Shown piece after piece: positions 1-7,793 of a stretch of 64,000 bases of DNA. This stretch comes from Pseudarthrobacter sp. W1I19. GTDB lineage: Bacteria; Actinomycetota; Actinomycetes; Actinomycetales; Micrococcaceae. The DNA is taken from NCBI RefSeq assembly GCF_030817835.1, contig NZ_JAUSZR010000001.1, positions 806,001-870,000 on the forward strand, in the 5' to 3' direction. Within the stretch, counting starts at the first letter, position 1. The number at the start of each line of letters is the position of its first letter. Made by a program: the position numbers and the translations under genes. The notes beneath the pieces were generated by a model. It did not search any database. It was given only the letters and a program-made list of their open reading frames with translations, and was not told the DNA's origin.

Positions 1-695
1 CGGAGCGAGGACTCGCAGTACAGGGCGTGGGTGTACCACCCTTTGCTCCGCAGGAACGCATTCCGTTCTGTGTCTGACACGGACTTGCCGTTTTGGATGT
101 TGACCTGGAAGTTGAGGTTGGTTTGCATGGTGTTTCCGTCCGGTTCCGGGACGAATCCGCGGAAACGGACCTCCTGCAGCCCTGAATGCTTGAAGGCGGA
201 AATCGGCCGCGAGAATGTCAGCCAGCGCTCGCAGGTTCCGGTGCACACGAAGTCGCCCTCGCCTGACTTGCCCGGGCCGGGGCAGCTGAAGTCCGGTGCT
301 GTGGCCCGGAGGTAACACTTCTGGACGGTTGTTTCGCTCTCCGAGTTTTTGAACACCATTGCGACGTAGTTGGCCGTGCCCGGGTTGTCGTGGAGGATCA
401 CCCGCACGTTCACGGTGATGTTGCCCGAATTGAGCGTTTCGCGTTCGGGGATGCACGCTCCCATGTGGACATGGCCGGTATTGGTGGTGGAGTTGTTGGC
501 TTGGTCAACGTCCGGCATCCACCAGGCCTGGGTATCGATGAACTGCCGGGTTTCTGCGTATGCCGTGCCGTCGGCGGGAGGTGCGCCGATGCAGGGACCG
601 GCCGCAGCCCGGGCACTCCCAGAGCCAAGTGCAGGCACCAGAGTGCAAGCCAGCGTAACCGCAATGACCAGTGCCAGGAACCGTCTCATGGCCAT
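1..695 (-). CDS. Secreted protein of unknown function (C-terminus outside window)
   Basis: An open frame of about 231 codons runs leftward and off the window edge without a stop. It begins with a clear Sec signal peptide: M-A-M-R-R-F, then a hydrophobic stretch LALVIAVTLACTLVPALG, with an ARAAA-type cleavage site near residue 32. The mature part is polar with several Cys residues (for example CIGAPP, a CYLRA stretch, CPGPG, CTGTCERW), suggesting a disulfide-stabilised extracellular domain. GGAGG lies 4 nt before ATG 695 and 10 nt before the in-frame ATG 689, so the start could be either. I do not recognise the family. The next genes downstream of its promoter side are also exported proteins read in the same direction. 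Confidence 0.72.
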   Translation of the reverse strand, partial: MAMRRFLALVIAVTLACTLVPALGSGSARAAAGPCIGAPPADGTAYAETRQFIDTQAWWMPDVDQANNSTTNTGHVHMGACIPERETLNSGNITVNVRVILHDNPGTANYVAMVFKNSESETTVQKCYLRATAPDFSCPGPGKSGEGDFVCTGTCERWLTFSRPISAFKHSGLQEVRFRGFVPEPDGNTMQTNLNFQVNIQNGKSVSDTERNAFLRSKGWYTHALYCESSL

Positions 696-1017
696 CCATC
701 CTCCAGGTCGCCATCCCATGCCGGGCATGATGATTGGCCGGTGTTTCATTGAGGCGTCGGTGCCTTCCGGATTCCGCGGCCGGAGGGCGCGGTGCATTCG
801 AAAGGGGGCCGGGTGTATGTCGATACGGAAAAACTGCGCGTAGGTTCGCTCTGCCGCCGGTGATCCGGCGCCGAACCGTGTCCCGATGTTATTAAGCCGC
901 TGGGGGCTTGGCAAGCATATTCCGGAGATGAGGGGGAAACAGGGGGGCCCCCGGGCAGCCGAAGCCGCGGCGCGGGAATGGACGACGGCGGCACGCGCCT
1001 CTGTCCGCGGGTGCCGT
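696..1017. other. Intergenic region with no supported gene
   Basis: This stretch lies between the partial secreted protein and the SGNH hydrolase, both read leftward. It must hold the promoter of the former and the end of transcription of the latter. I found no convincing open frame, no strong hairpin with a T-tract, and no clear promoter hexamers. The short frames that cross it are composition artefacts. Confidence 0.5.
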
Positions 1018-1710
1018 TCAGCCTTCTACCGCAGCTGCAATGATGTCCTGCATTTTGTCCCGCAGGAGCTTCTGCCCGGACGCGCTGGGATGTTCACCGT
1101 CAGGTCCCAACAGGACGTCGGCGCGGCCGCCGAGCCATTGCTCCGCGATGGGATCAATGAAGGGTACCCCGCGGTTCTGTGCCGCGGAGGCGGCAGAGTC
1201 ACGCACGCCGGCCAGCACCGGATCCGGCTCCTCGCTGCCGGACAGTGGACCCACCGCCACGAGGACTGCCTGCGGGGCCCGTGATGAAGCCGCGGCAAAC
1301 GTTGAGGCCGCAGCCTCCCGCAGCTCCTCAGGGTCTGCTCCCACATCGTTGTCCGACCCGAAGAAGACCACAATGTCCGCATCCGGCCCCACGGCTGACT
1401 CCACCTCCGTGCCGAAGGTGTTCCCGCCCTCCCCGGCCACCAGGTAACCGCTGCCGTTCTCTGACGCGTTGGTGACCTGCACGGGACGCTTCCTGGTCAG
1501 GTGGGCGTGCTGCAGTAGCTTCGGCCAGGCTTGGTCCGCCGAAGTCCCATAGCCGGTGCTTAAGGAGTCGCCGATCACCACAACCCGCACCGGAGGGTTC
1601 CCGGACGCCTGATTCTTGACGCCGGCCGGAGTGCACCCCGTGGCCGCAACGGTCAGGAGGGCAGCAAGGGAGGCCAACTTGGCAACTGGGCGAAGCGACC
1701 TTCCGTCCAC
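1018..1710 (-). CDS. SGNH/GDSL-family hydrolase lipoprotein
   Basis: The 230-residue product has the SGNH hydrolase blocks in order: block I VVVIGDSLS with the nucleophile Ser, block II around SENGSGY, block III FFGSDND, and the C-terminal DGEHPSASG with the Asp-x-x-His pair. It probably cleaves an ester on a lipid or an acylated glycan outside the cell. The N-terminus is a lipoprotein signal ending in the lipobox TVAATGC. I chose GTG 1710 because GGAGG sits 5 nt upstream. An in-frame ATG at 1755 would add 15 residues ahead of a poorly shaped signal peptide. It may be co-transcribed with the phosphoesterase gene upstream. Substrate unknown. Confidence 0.82.
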   Translation of the reverse strand: MDGRSLRPVAKLASLAALLTVAATGCTPAGVKNQASGNPPVRVVVIGDSLSTGYGTSADQAWPKLLQHAHLTRKRPVQVTNASENGSGYLVAGEGGNTFGTEVESAVGPDADIVVFFGSDNDVGADPEELREAAASTFAAASSRAPQAVLVAVGPLSGSEEPDPVLAGVRDSAASAAQNRGVPFIDPIAEQWLGGRADVLLGPDGEHPSASGQKLLRDKMQDIIAAAVEG

Positions 1711-1868
1711 GATTTCCTCCAACTTCCCGGAAGCCAGGAACTGCCGTAGAAACACACATGGTATCCGGCCCTCCTGAAGCAGGTGGTCCTCTCCGGGAGA
1801 TTTGTGGAAAACCTGAGTGAGCGTGTGGATTCTCCGGGCCGGTGACGGAGAGCAAGAGGCAGCTTATG

Positions 1869-2867
1869 CTACGGGGCGGGGCGCGTACCCGAATCCGTGC
1901 TTGAACCGGACGTTGGCACGAAGTTCCAGTCGAAGGACCCGTCCTCCCGCAGTGTCAGCCGGAGGAACCCGTGGGTGTCGCTGAACCGCTTCTCGATGTA
2001 CGGCGGGCTGCTGGTGAAGGGGCGGAGGCCGATTCCTCCTGTGGAGACCTGGAACGCCGTCATCCCGTCACTCACGCACTGGTCGGCGTTGTTCACGGGA
2101 CAGGACCGTTCGTAGTTGTGTTGCGACCCGGACAGCGTCAGCCGGACGCGGTACTTCCACATCACGTCGATCCACGGCTTGTGCTCAACGGCCCGGCCAT
2201 GTTCAGCGGTGTTCGATGTGAAATACGGTTCGTGGTACACCACTGCCAGGTGCTTGCCGGCCGCCCTGGCAGTCTCAAGGTCCTTGTCCAGCCAGGTTGT
2301 CAGCAACTGGCCCTGCCTGGGGTTGTAGCGCCAGTACGCGGAGGGCAGGAACGTGAAGTGCCAGTTCCCGAAATCCTTCGAGTACGGTTGCCCGTTGCCG
2401 ATGAACCCGCGCTGCTGGTTGATCGCTGCCTTCTCCGAAACCCCCGGGCATTGGCCATTCATGAAGTCTTCGAGGTCTTCGTTGCGGCCGGGTTGCCAGT
2501 CGTGGTTGGGGCCGGTCACCCAGTACAGCTTGGGCATGGTGCCGCCCCACAGTGGGGCCCAGTACTTCACGTAGTCCTCGCAGTGCGGGACTGAATACTG
2601 GAAATCTCCCAGCCCCAGGAAGGCGTCAATGTCGTTGTCCTGCACCAGCCGGGTGATTGCCGCAGCATTCCGGCCGGACGGACTGTCCGGATCCCGGTTC
2701 TTGACGCCGTTCATGTCACCCACAGCGGCGATCCGAACACTTGCCGGGAATTGCTGGTCAGGCGGTTCCGGCGGAGTGGTGCAACCCGCCGCAGCTGCCA
2801 CCAGAAGGGCGGCGGCAGCCATCGCCATCTGGCGGAGGAACCGGAAACGAGGTGGCGCTGGCTGCAT
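1869..2867 (-). CDS. Purple-acid-phosphatase-like metallophosphoesterase lipoprotein
   Basis: The 332-residue product carries the calcineurin-like dinuclear-metal motifs in order: AAVGDMN (GDxx), GLGDFQY, VTGPNHDW in place of the usual GNHD, VVYHEPYF, and LSGSQHNYER. The last resembles the GHxHxYER motif of purple acid phosphatases. A lipoprotein signal with the lipobox AAAAGC places it on the outer face of the membrane. It probably releases phosphate from extracellular phosphoesters. ATG 2867 was chosen (AAGGG 7 nt upstream); GTG 2903 is possible and adds 12 residues. The Pro inserted in GPNHD and the Ser-Gln in GSQH are worth noting but still leave the metal-binding Asn, His and Asp. Confidence 0.85.
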   Translation of the reverse strand: MQPAPPRFRFLRQMAMAAAALLVAAAAGCTTPPEPPDQQFPASVRIAAVGDMNGVKNRDPDSPSGRNAAAITRLVQDNDIDAFLGLGDFQYSVPHCEDYVKYWAPLWGGTMPKLYWVTGPNHDWQPGRNEDLEDFMNGQCPGVSEKAAINQQRGFIGNGQPYSKDFGNWHFTFLPSAYWRYNPRQGQLLTTWLDKDLETARAAGKHLAVVYHEPYFTSNTAEHGRAVEHKPWIDVMWKYRVRLTLSGSQHNYERSCPVNNADQCVSDGMTAFQVSTGGIGLRPFTSSPPYIEKRFSDTHGFLRLTLREDGSFDWNFVPTSGSSTDSGTRPAP

Positions 2868-3222
2868 CCGATAACCCTTCGAGGGCCGGACCACGGCCTC
2901 CACTAGACATCCGGGCCCCAGCGGCTTCTCCGATGGTCCGCACGGCGGCGAACCCTGTCAAGACACTCCGGCAGCATCATGCCGAAACGTAACCTTTGAG
3001 AATTAGCACACAGGAACTTTGCTTAATTTCGGTTCTGGGTAATCTTCTTTTTAGGTCAGCCTAAGTCGCCCTCTGCGAGCCGAGGTGCAATGCCGCGCGC
3101 TTCGAATAGTGGGCGGTTGTGACTTGGTGCCGTAGCAAGCGGCACCATCTTGTGGGCTGCCTGCAACACTCCTTGAACCACCCCGGTTCTCTTTCCCCAG
3201 CACCCTCTTTTAAGGATTTTCG
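2868..3222. other. Divergent intergenic region
   Basis: This A+T-richer spacer separates the leftward phosphoesterase from the rightward iron-transport gene and must contain both promoters. A possible rightward promoter is TTGCTT at 3019-3024 with TAATCT at 3040-3045 (15-nt spacer, short), followed at once by the iron-box-like palindrome at 3051. No gene is supported. Confidence 0.5.
3051..3065 (+). promoter_or_regulatory. Probable DtxR/IdeR-type iron box
   Basis: TTAGGTCAGCCTAAG matches the first fourteen positions of the 19-bp DtxR/IdeR operator consensus with one mismatch, but the distal half-site is poor. It lies just after a candidate -10 hexamer and about 160 bp ahead of an iron-transport-type lipoprotein gene. 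The position fits iron-dependent repression. Assignment rests on motif similarity and context only. Confidence 0.5.
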
Positions 3223-3789
3223 ATGCTTCGTGCCGCCACGGCCCTACTGGCCGCCCCTCTTCTCCTCGCTGCGCTCACCGGCTGCGGTGCCCAGGCCGCC
3301 GCAAAGGAGGAAGGCTTCACCGTTCCGGCCGGCGTCCAGAAGCAGTACGAGGTGCTCGCCGAGGAGCTTGCCGAAAAGGGCAAGACGGTGGAGTCCGGGG
3401 AATGGGCAGTCAACCTGATCACCGAAGCTGCCGAACCGTGGTTCGACGAGCACGCAACCCATTTCCGCGCACCCGAGGCCGGCGAAACCCACCACATCGA
3501 AATCATCCCCACCGAGACCTCCACAGGCAGGATCGTTCCCGAGGTGCCGATCTCCGTGGAGGTGGTGGATGCCCAGGGCAAGGTGGTTCAGGAATTGGAG
3601 CTGAACTTCTACTACTCCACCTTCTACCACTACGCCAATAACTTCACCGTGCCTGAAGCAGGAACCTACACGGTGCGCGCCACCCTTGGGGTCCCCACTT
3701 TCAACCGCCATGGCGAGGAGTCCGAAACGCCGGCCCTGGCCAAGGGTGCAACCGTGGAGTTCACGGACGTGGAGCTTACCCAAGAGTAG
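3223..3789 (+). CDS. Iron-transport-type lipoprotein (P19/Tp34-like)
   Basis: The 188-residue product has a lipoprotein signal (lipobox LAALTGC) and then a domain resembling the P19/Tp34 'Fe2+ transport protein' family, which binds divalent metals outside the membrane and usually works beside an FTR1-type iron permease. The cues are THHIEIIPTE, the aromatic block FYYSTFYHYANNF, and EAGTYTVRATLGVPTFNRHGEE, which supply several His residues and the beta-sandwich pattern. AAGGA lies 7 nt ahead of the ATG. The iron box upstream supports the role. No permease gene lies beside it, so the partner must be elsewhere. The following gene is a membrane protein of another kind. Confidence 0.72.
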   Translation: MLRAATALLAAPLLLAALTGCGAQAAAKEEGFTVPAGVQKQYEVLAEELAEKGKTVESGEWAVNLITEAAEPWFDEHATHFRAPEAGETHHIEIIPTETSTGRIVPEVPISVEVVDAQGKVVQELELNFYYSTFYHYANNFTVPEAGTYTVRATLGVPTFNRHGEESETPALAKGATVEFTDVELTQE

Positions 3790-3827
3790 CCACTGGCGGG
3801 CGGGACCGATTTCGCGCCGCCCCATGA

Positions 3828-3862
3828 TTCGGCCGGGGCGCAGGGCGCCTCGGCCGAAGTTT
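3828..3862 (+). terminator. Rho-independent terminator after the iron-transport gene
   Basis: A 14-bp stem (3828-3841 with 3845-3858, one G-U wobble) with a 3-nt loop is followed by GTTTT. It stands 38 bp after the stop codon, where a terminator is expected. Confidence 0.75.
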
Positions 3863-3976
3863 TCCCGGCTGTCATATGCCGAAAAATTGCCAATTCCTTC
3901 CTAGGATCCTCATGACCTTTTTCATGCCATTTTTGGGCTTCCCGGCAGGGCAGCGTCCCGCCGGCAGGTCTGCCGA

Positions 3977-4609
3977 ATGACGTCCGTGGCGCCGGTCCGG
4001 CCCGACCCGTCGCAGCCCGACACATCACAGGTTGAACCGGCGGTCCACCCGGCACCGCTGACGCGTCGACAGATCCAGCGGCTGCTCCTGCTCGGTCTGC
4101 TGTGCACGGCCGGATGGCTGGCTTCGGTGCTCGTCGGGCACTTTGTGGACTGCGGACCTGTACTCCACCGGCTGGGGCTTGCGGGCCATATCCTGGCGCT
4201 TGTCCTGTCCTTTGGCACCATCCTCGTGGTGGACTGGCTGGGATTGCTGTGGCTGCTCGGCAAGGTGGAAATGCACGCGTCCGGGAAGCTCGAGGCCGCG
4301 GCCAAACCGCTGATCTGGGGCGGACTGGCACTGTTGCTGGCGTCCGGCGCACTGATCGACCCGGATCTGACCAACCCGGTCACCGTGGTCAAACTCGTCT
4401 CCGTGCTCATCCTGATGCTCAATGGCCTCAGCATCGCTCCCGCCATGCACCAGTTGCTGGCGCTCCCGCCCCGTACACGCTTCAGCGAGCTGACCCGCAG
4501 CCTACGCCTTCGGCTCATGATCGCGCTCTCTGTCTCCCAGGCCTGCTGGTGGACCGCCGTCCTGATCGGCCTCATCAACAGTACGCTGCGCCGCTGGACC
4601 GGTGCCTGA
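3977..4609 (+). CDS. Integral membrane protein of unknown function
   Basis: The 210-residue product starts with a Pro-rich hydrophilic N-terminus of about 28 residues, followed by roughly five hydrophobic segments: LLLLGLLCTAGWLASVLVG, LAGHILALVLSFGTILVVDWLGLLWLL, LIWGGLALLLASGALI, VTVVKLVSVLILMLNGLSIA and MIALSVSQACWWTAVLIGLI. His and Met residues within or next to the helices could bind a cofactor or metal, but I recognise no family motif. There is no good Shine-Dalgarno before the ATG. It is separated from the iron gene by a terminator, so it is probably an independent unit. Confidence 0.7.
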   Translation: MTSVAPVRPDPSQPDTSQVEPAVHPAPLTRRQIQRLLLLGLLCTAGWLASVLVGHFVDCGPVLHRLGLAGHILALVLSFGTILVVDWLGLLWLLGKVEMHASGKLEAAAKPLIWGGLALLLASGALIDPDLTNPVTVVKLVSVLILMLNGLSIAPAMHQLLALPPRTRFSELTRSLRLRLMIALSVSQACWWTAVLIGLINSTLRRWTGA

Positions 4610-4643
4610 GCAGCGCGCCAGGAGCATAGGGAACCGGCAGGAG

Positions 4644-4727
4644 GTGAGCGAGCGTTCCCGGAAAAGCCGCATCTAGTGAGCGCGCGTTTCCGAAAAACGC
4701 GCATTAAGTGAGAGAGCGTACCCGGGG
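4644..4727. repeat. Three tandem degenerate 32-bp repeats
   Basis: Units start with GTGAG at 4644, 4676 and 4708, exactly 32 bp apart. Each reads GTGAGnGnGCGTnnCCG and continues with an A-rich, CGCAT-ending tail; the third unit is cut short. The array lies between the membrane-protein gene and the paa promoter. Confidence 0.75.
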
Positions 4728-4746
4728 AGGGGCGTCGGTGTGACGC

Positions 4747-4776
4747 TTGACGGGCTTCTGCGCTTCCGCATATCCT
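4747..4776 (+). promoter_or_regulatory. paa operon promoter
   Basis: TTGACG (4747-4752) and TATCCT (4771-4776) are separated by 18 bp, giving a good sigma-70-type promoter with a predicted start site near 4783, about 53 bp ahead of paaA. Its -10 element is overlapped by the operator at 4774. Confidence 0.65.
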
Positions 4777-4795
4777 GAACGAACGGTCGGTAAAT
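4774..4795 (+). promoter_or_regulatory. Probable PaaR (TetR-family) operator
   Basis: The 22-bp site matches the partly palindromic PaaR consensus described in actinobacteria (core ACCGnnCGnnCGGT) with one core mismatch. It covers the -10 region and predicted transcription start of the paa promoter, so a repressor bound here would block transcription until phenylacetyl-CoA releases it. The repressor gene is not in the window. The consensus is from memory of the corynebacterial system. Confidence 0.6.
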
Positions 4796-4835
4796 AATTC
4801 GGCACGTCCCAGAAGGTCTTTGCATAGGAGCAACC

Positions 4836-5852
4836 ATGGCAGCGCAGAACTTGCAGTCAGTGCCAGCTGAGCTATCCCCGGAAGATGAGGCGGCAGGCCA
4901 GGCCAACTTTGACCGCGTCATGGCCGAGGATTCACGCATCGAGCCCAAGGACTGGATGCCGGCGGCCTACCGCAAGACGCTGCTGCGGCAGATCTCCCAG
5001 CACGCGCACTCCGAAATCATCGGCATGCAGCCGGAAGCGAACTGGATCTCCCGCGCCCCCAGCCTGAAGCGCAAGGCCATCCTCATGGCCAAGGTCCAGG
5101 ACGAGGCCGGCCACGGGCTCTACCTCTACAGCGCCGCCGAGACCCTGGGCCAGACCCGGGACAAGATGATGGAAGACCTCATCGCCGGCAAGGCCCGCTA
5201 CTCGTCCATCTTCAACTACCCCGCGCTGACGTGGGCGGACATGGGTGCCATCGGCTGGCTGGTGGACGGCGCCGCCATCTGCAACCAGGTCCCGTTGTGC
5301 CGCGCGTCCTACGGCCCGTACGGCCGCGCCATGGTGCGCATCTGCAAGGAAGAATCCTTCCACCAGCGCCAGGGCTTCGAGATCCTCCTTGAACTTTCCA
5401 ACGGCACCCCCGAGCAGAAGCAGATGGCCCAGGACGCCGTGAACCGCTGGTATGCCCCGGCCCTGATGATGTTCGGCCCGCCGGACGACGATTCGCCCAA
5501 CTCCAAGCAGTCCATGGCCTGGAACATCAAGCGGTTCAGCAACGATGAACTCCGCAGCCGCTTCGTGGGCATGATGGTGGAGCAGGTCCGGGTCTTGGGC
5601 CTCACCCTCCCGGACGATCAGGTCCGCTTCAACGAGGACACCCGGAAGTGGGAGCACGGCCCGCTGGACTGGCACGAGTTCCAGGAAGTACTCGCGGGCC
5701 GCGGCCCCTGCAACGCCCAGCGCCTTGAGCGCCGGAGGGAAGCGCACGACGACGGCGCTTGGGTCCGCGAGGCAGCGGCCGCGTATGCGGACAAGCAGCG
5801 AGCAAAACAGCAGGCAAAGCAGTCAATGAAGACGAAGGAATACGCAGCATGA
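4836..5852 (+). CDS. paaA: Phenylacetyl-CoA epoxidase catalytic subunit PaaA
   Basis: PaaA is the catalytic di-iron subunit of the 1,2-phenylacetyl-CoA epoxidase, which adds one oxygen atom to the ring of phenylacetyl-CoA. The 338-residue product has the ferritin-like carboxylate/His motifs, including [27 protein letters not shown] and [13 protein letters not shown], typical of the family and at the usual length. AGGAG stands 5 nt ahead of the ATG. The stop overlaps the paaB start in ATGA, indicating translational coupling. It is the first gene of paaABCDE-paaG and lies behind a promoter and PaaR-type operator. Confidence 0.96.
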   Translation: MAAQNLQSVPAELSPEDEAAGQANFDRVMAEDSRIEPKDWMPAAYRKTLLRQISQHAHSEIIGMQPEANWISRAPSLKRKAILMAKVQDEAGHGLYLYSAAETLGQTRDKMMEDLIAGKARYSSIFNYPALTWADMGAIGWLVDGAAICNQVPLCRASYGPYGRAMVRICKEESFHQRQGFEILLELSNGTPEQKQMAQDAVNRWYAPALMMFGPPDDDSPNSKQSMAWNIKRFSNDELRSRFVGMMVEQVRVLGLTLPDDQVRFNEDTRKWEHGPLDWHEFQEVLAGRGPCNAQRLERRREAHDDGAWVREAAAAYADKQRAKQQAKQSMKTKEYAA

Positions 5853-6304
5853 GCCCCCACGGCAACCCGGAAATGCCCGCCTCGGCCAGTCCAGAGGTTA
5901 AGTCTGTCGAAAGCCAGAACCCGAGTCCGGTGGTTTCGACAAGCTCAACCAACGATCGCCCGGTGGTTGAGCCTGTCGAAACCCAGGCCCGGCCGGTGGT
6001 TGAGCCTGCCGAGTCCCAGGGCCGGAACGCCTGGGGCCTGTGGGAGGTCTTCGTCCGGTCCAGCCGCGGCCTGAGTCACGTCCACGCCGGGTCCCTGCAC
6101 GCACCGGATGCCGCCATGGCCCTGCGCAACGCCCGCGACCTTTACACCCGCCGCAACGAGGGCGTCTCCATCTGGGTTGTCCCGGCCGACGCCATCGCCG
6201 CAAGTGATCCGGACGCCAAGGGCTCGTTCTTCGAGTCGCCCCAGGGCAAGGACTACCGGCATGCCACGTACTACACCAAGAGCGAAGGGGTAAAGCACCT
6301 GTGA
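5849..6304 (+). CDS. paaB: Phenylacetyl-CoA epoxidase subunit PaaB with repeat-derived N-terminus
   Basis: PaaB bridges PaaAC units in the epoxidase. The conserved domain begins near residue 57 ([36 protein letters not shown]...) and runs to the end, matching the roughly 95-residue family length. The preceding 55 residues are encoded largely by dispersed repeats: a degenerate copy (SVESQ), an inverted copy (PVVSTSST) and two direct copies ([16 protein letters not shown]) of the GGTTGAGCCTGTCGAAACC element, all translated in frame. The ATG overlaps the paaA stop. An unannotated later start inside the conserved domain is not apparent, so the extension is probably translated. Whether it is kept in the mature complex is unknown. 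Confidence 0.92.
   Translation: MSPHGNPEMPASASPEVKSVESQNPSPVVSTSSTNDRPVVEPVETQARPVVEPAESQGRNAWGLWEVFVRSSRGLSHVHAGSLHAPDAAMALRNARDLYTRRNEGVSIWVVPADAIAASDPDAKGSFFESPQGKDYRHATYYTKSEGVKHL
5897..6016. repeat. Four copies of the GGTTGAGCCTGTCGAAACC repeat inside paaB
   Basis: Copies lie at 5897-5915 (degenerate), 5932-5950 (inverted), 5961-5983 and 5995-6016 (two substitutions). All four keep the paaB reading frame. The same element appears between genes at about 9.04, 38.9, 47.4 and 51.75 kb. Confidence 0.85.
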
Positions 6305-7251
6305 TCCCCACCGGCTCCCACAGCTCGCAAGCTCGCAGCGGGTCCCTCGCCGGCGTGGCCCCTGCTAACGAGACAACAGGCCACGGCGACATCTCCACCG
6401 GAGTAGCAGGCGGCGACTCGAACGCCTCCGCCACCCGCATCACCCCCGGTAACGCCCTGCGCCCGGAGGACATCGCGCTCGAGGTCCGCACCGGCCTGGC
6501 GAAGCCAGGTGAAGACATCGCGGAATACGCTCTAAGACTCGGCGACGACGCCCTGATCCTCGCGCAGCGCCTGGGCCACTGGATCTCCCGCGCCCCGGAG
6601 CTGGAGGAGGACGTGGCGCTGGGCAACATCGCCCTGGACCAGCTGGGCCACGCCCGGAGCTTCCTCAGCTACGCCGGCGGTGCCTGGGACAAGTCCGAGG
6701 ACGACCTCGCCTACTTCCGCCGCGAACACCAGTTCCGCTCAGTCCAGCTGTTCGAGCAGCCCAACGGCGACTTCGCGGTGACCATCGCCCGCCAGTTCAT
6801 CGTGAGCTACTACCAGTTCGAGCTGTACCGCCGGCTCACCGACTCCACGGACGCCACGCTGGCCGCCATCGCCGCCAAGGCCGTGAAGGAAGTGGACTAC
6901 CACCGGGACCACAGCGCACAGTGGATCCTCCGCCTGGCTGGCGGCACCGAAGAATCGCGAACCAGGATGATCCACGGCCTGCGCCTGATGTGGCCGCACG
7001 TCAACGAACTGTTCCAGGACGATGACCTGACGCAGCGGCTCGCCGAGGCTGGTGCCGCCGTCGCGCCTTCCAGCCTGCGCGAGGACTTTGACCGGCTCGC
7101 CGGAGAAGTCCTCACCGAAGCCGAACTCGAGGTGCCGGACGTCCCGGCAGCACCCGGCGGAGGCAGGCACGGTAAGCACTCGGAACACCTCGGCTACCTC
7201 CTGGCCGAGATGCAGGTGCTGGCCCGCGAGCATCCCGGAGCAAGCTGGTGA
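6301..7251 (+). CDS. paaC: Phenylacetyl-CoA epoxidase structural subunit PaaC
   Basis: PaaC pairs with PaaA as the structural, ferritin-fold subunit. The recognisable domain starts near residue 72 (IAEYALRLGDDALILAQRLGHWISRAPELEEDVALGNIALDQLGHARSFLSYAGGAW) and continues with VSYYQFELYRRL and KEVDYHRDHSAQW. At 316 residues it is longer than the roughly 250-residue family norm because of a Ser/Gly/Ala-rich N-terminal extension of about 70 residues. Part of that extension (6313-6360) looks like another dispersed repeat, with GCTCGCAAGCTCGC. GTG 6301 overlaps the paaB stop. No better downstream start with a ribosome site is visible. Confidence 0.93.
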   Translation: MIPTGSHSSQARSGSLAGVAPANETTGHGDISTGVAGGDSNASATRITPGNALRPEDIALEVRTGLAKPGEDIAEYALRLGDDALILAQRLGHWISRAPELEEDVALGNIALDQLGHARSFLSYAGGAWDKSEDDLAYFRREHQFRSVQLFEQPNGDFAVTIARQFIVSYYQFELYRRLTDSTDATLAAIAAKAVKEVDYHRDHSAQWILRLAGGTEESRTRMIHGLRLMWPHVNELFQDDDLTQRLAEAGAAVAPSSLREDFDRLAGEVLTEAELEVPDVPAAPGGGRHGKHSEHLGYLLAEMQVLAREHPGASW

Positions 7252-7784
7252 CTGCAGCCATGTACATCTCGGACTTCGAGTCCCGCACCCGCACCCCGCA
7301 GCAAGACGCCTGGGACATCGCCGCCACCGTCTGCGATCCTGAGATCCCCGTGCTCACCATCGAGGACCTGGGCATCCTGCGGAATGTGCAGGTGACGGAA
7401 ACGGGAACAGTCGTTGTCACCATCACCCCCACCTACTCGGGCTGCCCGGCCATGGACGCCATCCGCGATGACCTCAAAGCAGCCTTCACAAAAGAAGGCT
7501 ACGAGGACGTCCACGTGGACCTGGTCCTCGCCCCGGCCTGGACCACGGACTGGATGACCGAGGCAGGCAAGGCGAAGCTGCAGGAGTACGGCATCGCCCC
7601 GCCGTCGGGCATGTCGGATGCAGCACGCCATGCCGGCCCCATCCGCCTGAAGATGGCAGTCAAGTGCCCGCAGTGCGCCAGCCTGAACACCAAAGAGCTC
7701 ACCCGCTTCGGCTCCACCTCCTGCAAGGCGCTGTATGTGTGCCAGGACTGCAAGGAACCGTTCGACTACTTCAAAGTGCTGTAA
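7248..7784 (+). CDS. paaD: Phenylacetate epoxidase assembly protein PaaD
   Basis: PaaD belongs to the MIP18/SufT-like family and is needed to mature the iron centres of the epoxidase. The 178-residue product has the DUF59 core (VCDPEIPVLTIEDLGILRNV, TYSGCPAMDAI) and a C-terminal zinc-ribbon-like element, CPQC...CKALYVCQDCKEPF, as in the usual PaaD. GTG 7248 overlaps the paaC stop; ATG 7260 is an alternative four codons in. It sits in the standard position between paaC and paaE. Confidence 0.94.
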   Translation: MTAAMYISDFESRTRTPQQDAWDIAATVCDPEIPVLTIEDLGILRNVQVTETGTVVVTITPTYSGCPAMDAIRDDLKAAFTKEGYEDVHVDLVLAPAWTTDWMTEAGKAKLQEYGIAPPSGMSDAARHAGPIRLKMAVKCPQCASLNTKELTRFGSTSCKALYVCQDCKEPFDYFKVL

Positions 7785-7793
7785 GGAAGTCCC

